DNA from: Stygiolobus caldivivus
GTDB taxonomy: Archaea; Thermoproteota; Thermoprotei_A; Sulfolobales; Sulfolobaceae
Length of the DNA stretch: 64,000 bases
NCBI RefSeq assembly: GCF_019704315.1
Contig: NZ_AP024597.1
Coordinates: 2,640,501 to 2,704,500, forward strand
Reading direction: 5' to 3'
Shown here: positions 61,561 through 64,000 of the stretch, one piece after another
How positions within the stretch are numbered: position 1 is the first letter of the stretch
Layout of the letters: every line of letters starts with the position of its first letter
Notes under the pieces: model-generated
What the model was told of the DNA's origin: nothing
Databases searched by the model: none
The model's input: only the letters and a program-made list of their open reading frames with translations
Translations under genes and position numbers: made by a program

Positions 61561-62384
61561 CTTTAAGGCTAAGTTCAGTGTATGGGGACTTTGTTAAGGA
61601 CGTGAACCTAGAGGTCTCTAGAGGTGAATTTGTGCTGGTTGTTGGGGAGTGGACTAGAGGTCTTGAGGAGTTATCTAAAATGCTCACCGGAGAACTTAAG
61701 CCTAGAAAAGGTAAAATTTATCGTAATTTTGATAAGAGGGAAATAAGGCTGATTACCAGAGAAATAATAACAAGTGAACTAAGAATAAAAGATATTTTAA
61801 GACTATATGAGAAAAAATTTGGTAAAAGTGAGGGTATTTGGGTTAAATTACTATTAGGTACAAAGATCTCAGAGGATCTCAAAATTAGTGAACTTGATGA
61901 AATTAATAGGTTTAAATTGGAGCTTTTGACGATATTTTACGGCAATGTAAAACTTGTAGTAGCCGAAGATTTCCTAGGTACTATTGACACTCAGTTTAGA
62001 GAATATGCATTAAAATTACTGTTGAAAACTATTAAAATTAAATCAGCTAGTTTAATCCTTTTCAATTCTTCAATCATCCATGAGCATATCTTTAACAAAA
62101 TAGTCGTATTTTTCGGAAATGAAATAGTAGAAGAGACGTCTGAAGGCGAGTTCTATCACCCTTACTCTTTGCTTCTCCAGAACGCGAAACTCACCATAGG
62201 TAAATTTAGGGAAAAAGTAAATTTTAGTGAGATAGGCGATCCTTCACCCCATGGGTGTCCATATCACCCTTATTGTAATTTCATAAAGAAAGAGATAAAG
62301 AAGATGTGTTACACTGTGAACCCTAATTTATTCAATGTAAAAGGTAACAAAGTAAGGTGTTGGATATATGAAAATTTTAAATAA
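61536..62384 (+). CDS. Degenerate OppF-like ABC ATPase subunit
   Basis: A 282-residue OppF homologue, more decayed than its neighbour in catalysis but not in length. Walker A is GEWTRGLEE (37-45) with the essential Lys gone; no LSGGQ remains (ISELDEINRFKLELL); Walker B reads LVVAEDFLGTID; no switch His follows (LFNSSIIHEHI). The C-terminal end GCPYHPYCNF...CYTV...VRCWIY keeps the four cysteines of the OppD/F family. GTG 61536 has GGTGG four bases before it and overlaps the OppD-like gene by 25 bases. Confidence 0.78.
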   Translation: MPSLPKCITLRLSSVYGDFVKDVNLEVSRGEFVLVVGEWTRGLEELSKMLTGELKPRKGKIYRNFDKREIRLITREIITSELRIKDILRLYEKKFGKSEGIWVKLLLGTKISEDLKISELDEINRFKLELLTIFYGNVKLVVAEDFLGTIDTQFREYALKLLLKTIKIKSASLILFNSSIIHEHIFNKIVVFFGNEIVEETSEGEFYHPYSLLLQNAKLTIGKFREKVNFSEIGDPSPHGCPYHPYCNFIKKEIKKMCYTVNPNLFNVKGNKVRCWIYENFK

Positions 62385-62490
62385 TAAAAATTTATATTGA
62401 TTTTTTAAAATATAAGACATAATGTAACTAATGTTTACTTAAACTTTAGTAGTAAAACTTAAATTCGGTGTCGAACTATTTTTCCAAGCT

Positions 62491-63648
62491 ATGACCGAGC
62501 ATAGGACAAATTTAATATATACCGCAATATTTCTAGTTTTAATTACAGTATCTTCAAGAGCTACGAATAATATGGTGACCACTACGGTGCCACTTTTAGG
62601 GAAATACGTGTTGCATTTCTCTAACACTGTCGTAGGTCTGTTATCCACCGTTATTTTTGCCTTTACTTTCCTATCAACTTCTTATATTAACCCGTCACTG
62701 AATGCTACGACCAGAAAACGTGTGTTCATAATCTCTAATGGGTTTATAGTTTTGTCATTACTCCTCTATTATTATTCCAGCCCTATGACTGTATGGATAT
62801 TATCGGCGGTAGCTGGGCTTGCCTTCGGGCTCGTAATGCCAAACCTAATAACTGCAGCGAGTTTAGCAAACGATAAGAAATCTGCGGAAAGGCTTCTAGC
62901 ACTTTATTCTACTAGTTTAAGCCTTAGCCTTATAATAGGCCCCGCATTAGAGACCTTCCTCTTGACAAAGGTAGGATATAGGGAGATATTTCTCTGGTTT
63001 ATTCCGTTAGCCCTAATCGCATTTATCCTATCAGCTAGGCTAAAGTTTCCGGACGTAAAAAGGGAAGATAAAGGTATAGCGATACTACGAAACAAAGGTT
63101 TTATCTCATCAGTATTGTCAATAACTACCTATAATATACCGTTTGCAGCTTTCACGACGTTCTTAGCTATTTTAGCTAAAGAGAGGTTTAACATACCTGA
63201 CTTTGAGGCTTACTCTGTTTTCCTACCGTTTTTCACAATATCTTTCCTTACAAGATTGTCAATGACAATAAAGCCGTTTAGTAACCTCAAAGTACCGCTC
63301 GTAATCTCAATTGGTATTACTATCATAGGTTTATTAGGAATACTGTACGCCCCTTCCTATACTGCTTTCTTAGCAGTTATAGCACTATTAGGTATTCCTC
63401 ATGGCTCTATATTCCCTATGTCTACAATAATGATAAGTAGGGCGACAAGTATTGCTGAGAGAAATGCTGTAAATTCCTATTTCTTAGCATACAATAATAT
63501 TCTGTTCCTCGCTGTCCCTGCAATAGTAGGGTTTATATCTACCTTTATCGGGTTGACATTGACTATGACGTTACTAGTGATCCCGGTATTTATAACTGCG
63601 TTAATGTTCTTCAGTAAGTACTGGAATGATGAGATTTTAAAGGGTTAA
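62491..63648 (+). CDS. Major facilitator superfamily transporter
   Basis: A 385-residue membrane protein with about twelve hydrophobic helices. The second-third helix region has FAFTFLSTSYINPSLNATTRKRVF, a weak MFS loop motif with basic residues, and GLAFGLVMPNLITAASLAND; the second half repeats the pattern (PHGSIFPMSTIMISRATS). Substrate unknown. A TATA-like ACTTAAATTC lies about 27 bases before ATG 62491, so it is transcribed independently of the ABC operon. It meets the next gene tail to tail with a 4-base overlap. Confidence 0.82.
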   Translation: MTEHRTNLIYTAIFLVLITVSSRATNNMVTTTVPLLGKYVLHFSNTVVGLLSTVIFAFTFLSTSYINPSLNATTRKRVFIISNGFIVLSLLLYYYSSPMTVWILSAVAGLAFGLVMPNLITAASLANDKKSAERLLALYSTSLSLSLIIGPALETFLLTKVGYREIFLWFIPLALIAFILSARLKFPDVKREDKGIAILRNKGFISSVLSITTYNIPFAAFTTFLAILAKERFNIPDFEAYSVFLPFFTISFLTRLSMTIKPFSNLKVPLVISIGITIIGLLGILYAPSYTAFLAVIALLGIPHGSIFPMSTIMISRATSIAERNAVNSYFLAYNNILFLAVPAIVGFISTFIGLTLTMTLLVIPVFITALMFFSKYWNDEILKG

Positions 63649-64000
63649 AAAGACATGAGTATTGCTGATAGTATTATTATAAAAGAACCGAATAACTGTA
63701 AGGCAGAGAGTACTTGGTGTAAAATGAAAAAGGCTAGGATGATCGTAAATACAGGCTCTAGGGTAGAAATCACTGTAGCAGTTATTGAGTCGCTTTTTTC
63801 CATACCTCTATAAAAGAAATAATACGGAATAAGGGTTGCGAAAAATGATAAATACACACCTACGTAGACTGAGCTTAGACTAAACCCTGAAGGATCAAGA
63901 AGCAGGAAAATCAAGGAAAAGGGGAAACTCCAGAGAGACTGTGAGGCTAAGATTTCCACGTTACTTTTCCCCTTCAGCTGGAGCCTCCTCGACTGGACTA
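63645..64000 (-). CDS. EamA/DMT-family transporter, 5' part outside window
   Basis: C-terminal part of a drug/metabolite transporter. The frame is open from the window edge, so the GTG at 63959 is internal. Four hydrophobic helices are seen (SLWSFPFSLIFLLL, YVGVYLSFFATLIPYYFFYRG, TATVISTLEPVFTIILAFFIL, LQLFGSFIIILSAILM), with the typical EamA end YYFFYRGMEKSDSITATVI. The N-terminal half, and thus the full length, cannot be assessed. Confidence 0.8.
   Translation of the reverse strand, partial: VQSRRLQLKGKSNVEILASQSLWSFPFSLIFLLLDPSGFSLSSVYVGVYLSFFATLIPYYFFYRGMEKSDSITATVISTLEPVFTIILAFFILHQVLSALQLFGSFIIILSAILMSF

Overview
The window looks like a piece of a Sulfolobales (Crenarchaeota/Thermoproteota) chromosome. 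The evidence is the gene set: an ESCRT-III/Cdv-type protein, an XPB helicase paired with Bax1, taw3, NOG1, Sua5, TldD/TldE, an AbrB-PhoU regulator, and a LysW-type arginine ligase beside argGH-carAB. The DNA style agrees: AT-rich, very compact, TATA boxes about 25 bases before many start codons (leaderless mRNAs) and GGTGAT-type ribosome binding sites inside operons. No CRISPR array, insertion sequence, tRNA or rRNA gene was seen.

Layout. 1-1834 (+): end of pyrE, pyrF and a JAMM-like protein. 5455-1797 (-): hypothetical, lipoamide dehydrogenase, ArsR-like regulator, ESCRT-III-like protein, AbrB-PhoU regulator. 5491-7992: taw3 facing queE, NOG1 and a MetRS beta-like protein. 8103-16800 (+): purine operon purC-S-Q-L-F-purF2-D-M. 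16858-17532: two small DNA-binding proteins. 17622-25231 (+): arginine/carbamoyl phosphate operon argG-argH-carA-carB-argX. 25219-33300: mixed metabolic, transporter and unknown genes plus a C/D box sRNA. 35395-33407 (-): nikR, a B3/4 protein and homoserine dehydrogenase. 35427-38482 (+): tldD, tldE, Usp. 40276-38545 (-): sua5, birA. 40309-40428: a GC-rich candidate ncRNA. 40543-47912: lone nuoB, MbfA-like ferritin/VIT protein with a palindromic operator, ADP-forming acyl-CoA synthetase and pyruvate kinase. 47981-54506: large membrane protein, R2-like diiron protein, Trm9-like methyltransferase facing away from an operon led by a ubiquitin-like protein. 54499-57669: Bax1/XPB repair pair. 57782-64000: Lrp-like regulator, an Opp/Dpp-type ABC operon whose two ATPase subunits have lost their ATPase motifs, an MFS transporter and a partial EamA transporter.

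How the genes work together. Most of 8-25 kb is nucleotide and arginine supply: PurS/Q/L form FGAM synthetase, CarAB supplies carbamoyl phosphate, and ArgX/ArgG/ArgH serve the arginine pathway. The least ordinary observations are the pseudo-ATPase ABC operon, a PurF paralogue with a destroyed glutaminase site but intact PRPP loop and Fe-S cysteines, a purQ gene whose start position reads ACG behind a perfect ribosome binding site, a textbook C/D box sRNA whose box C contains a stop codon, a 23-bp palindrome over the mbfA promoter, and a ubiquitin-like/FAD oxidase/helical-repeat operon of unknown role.
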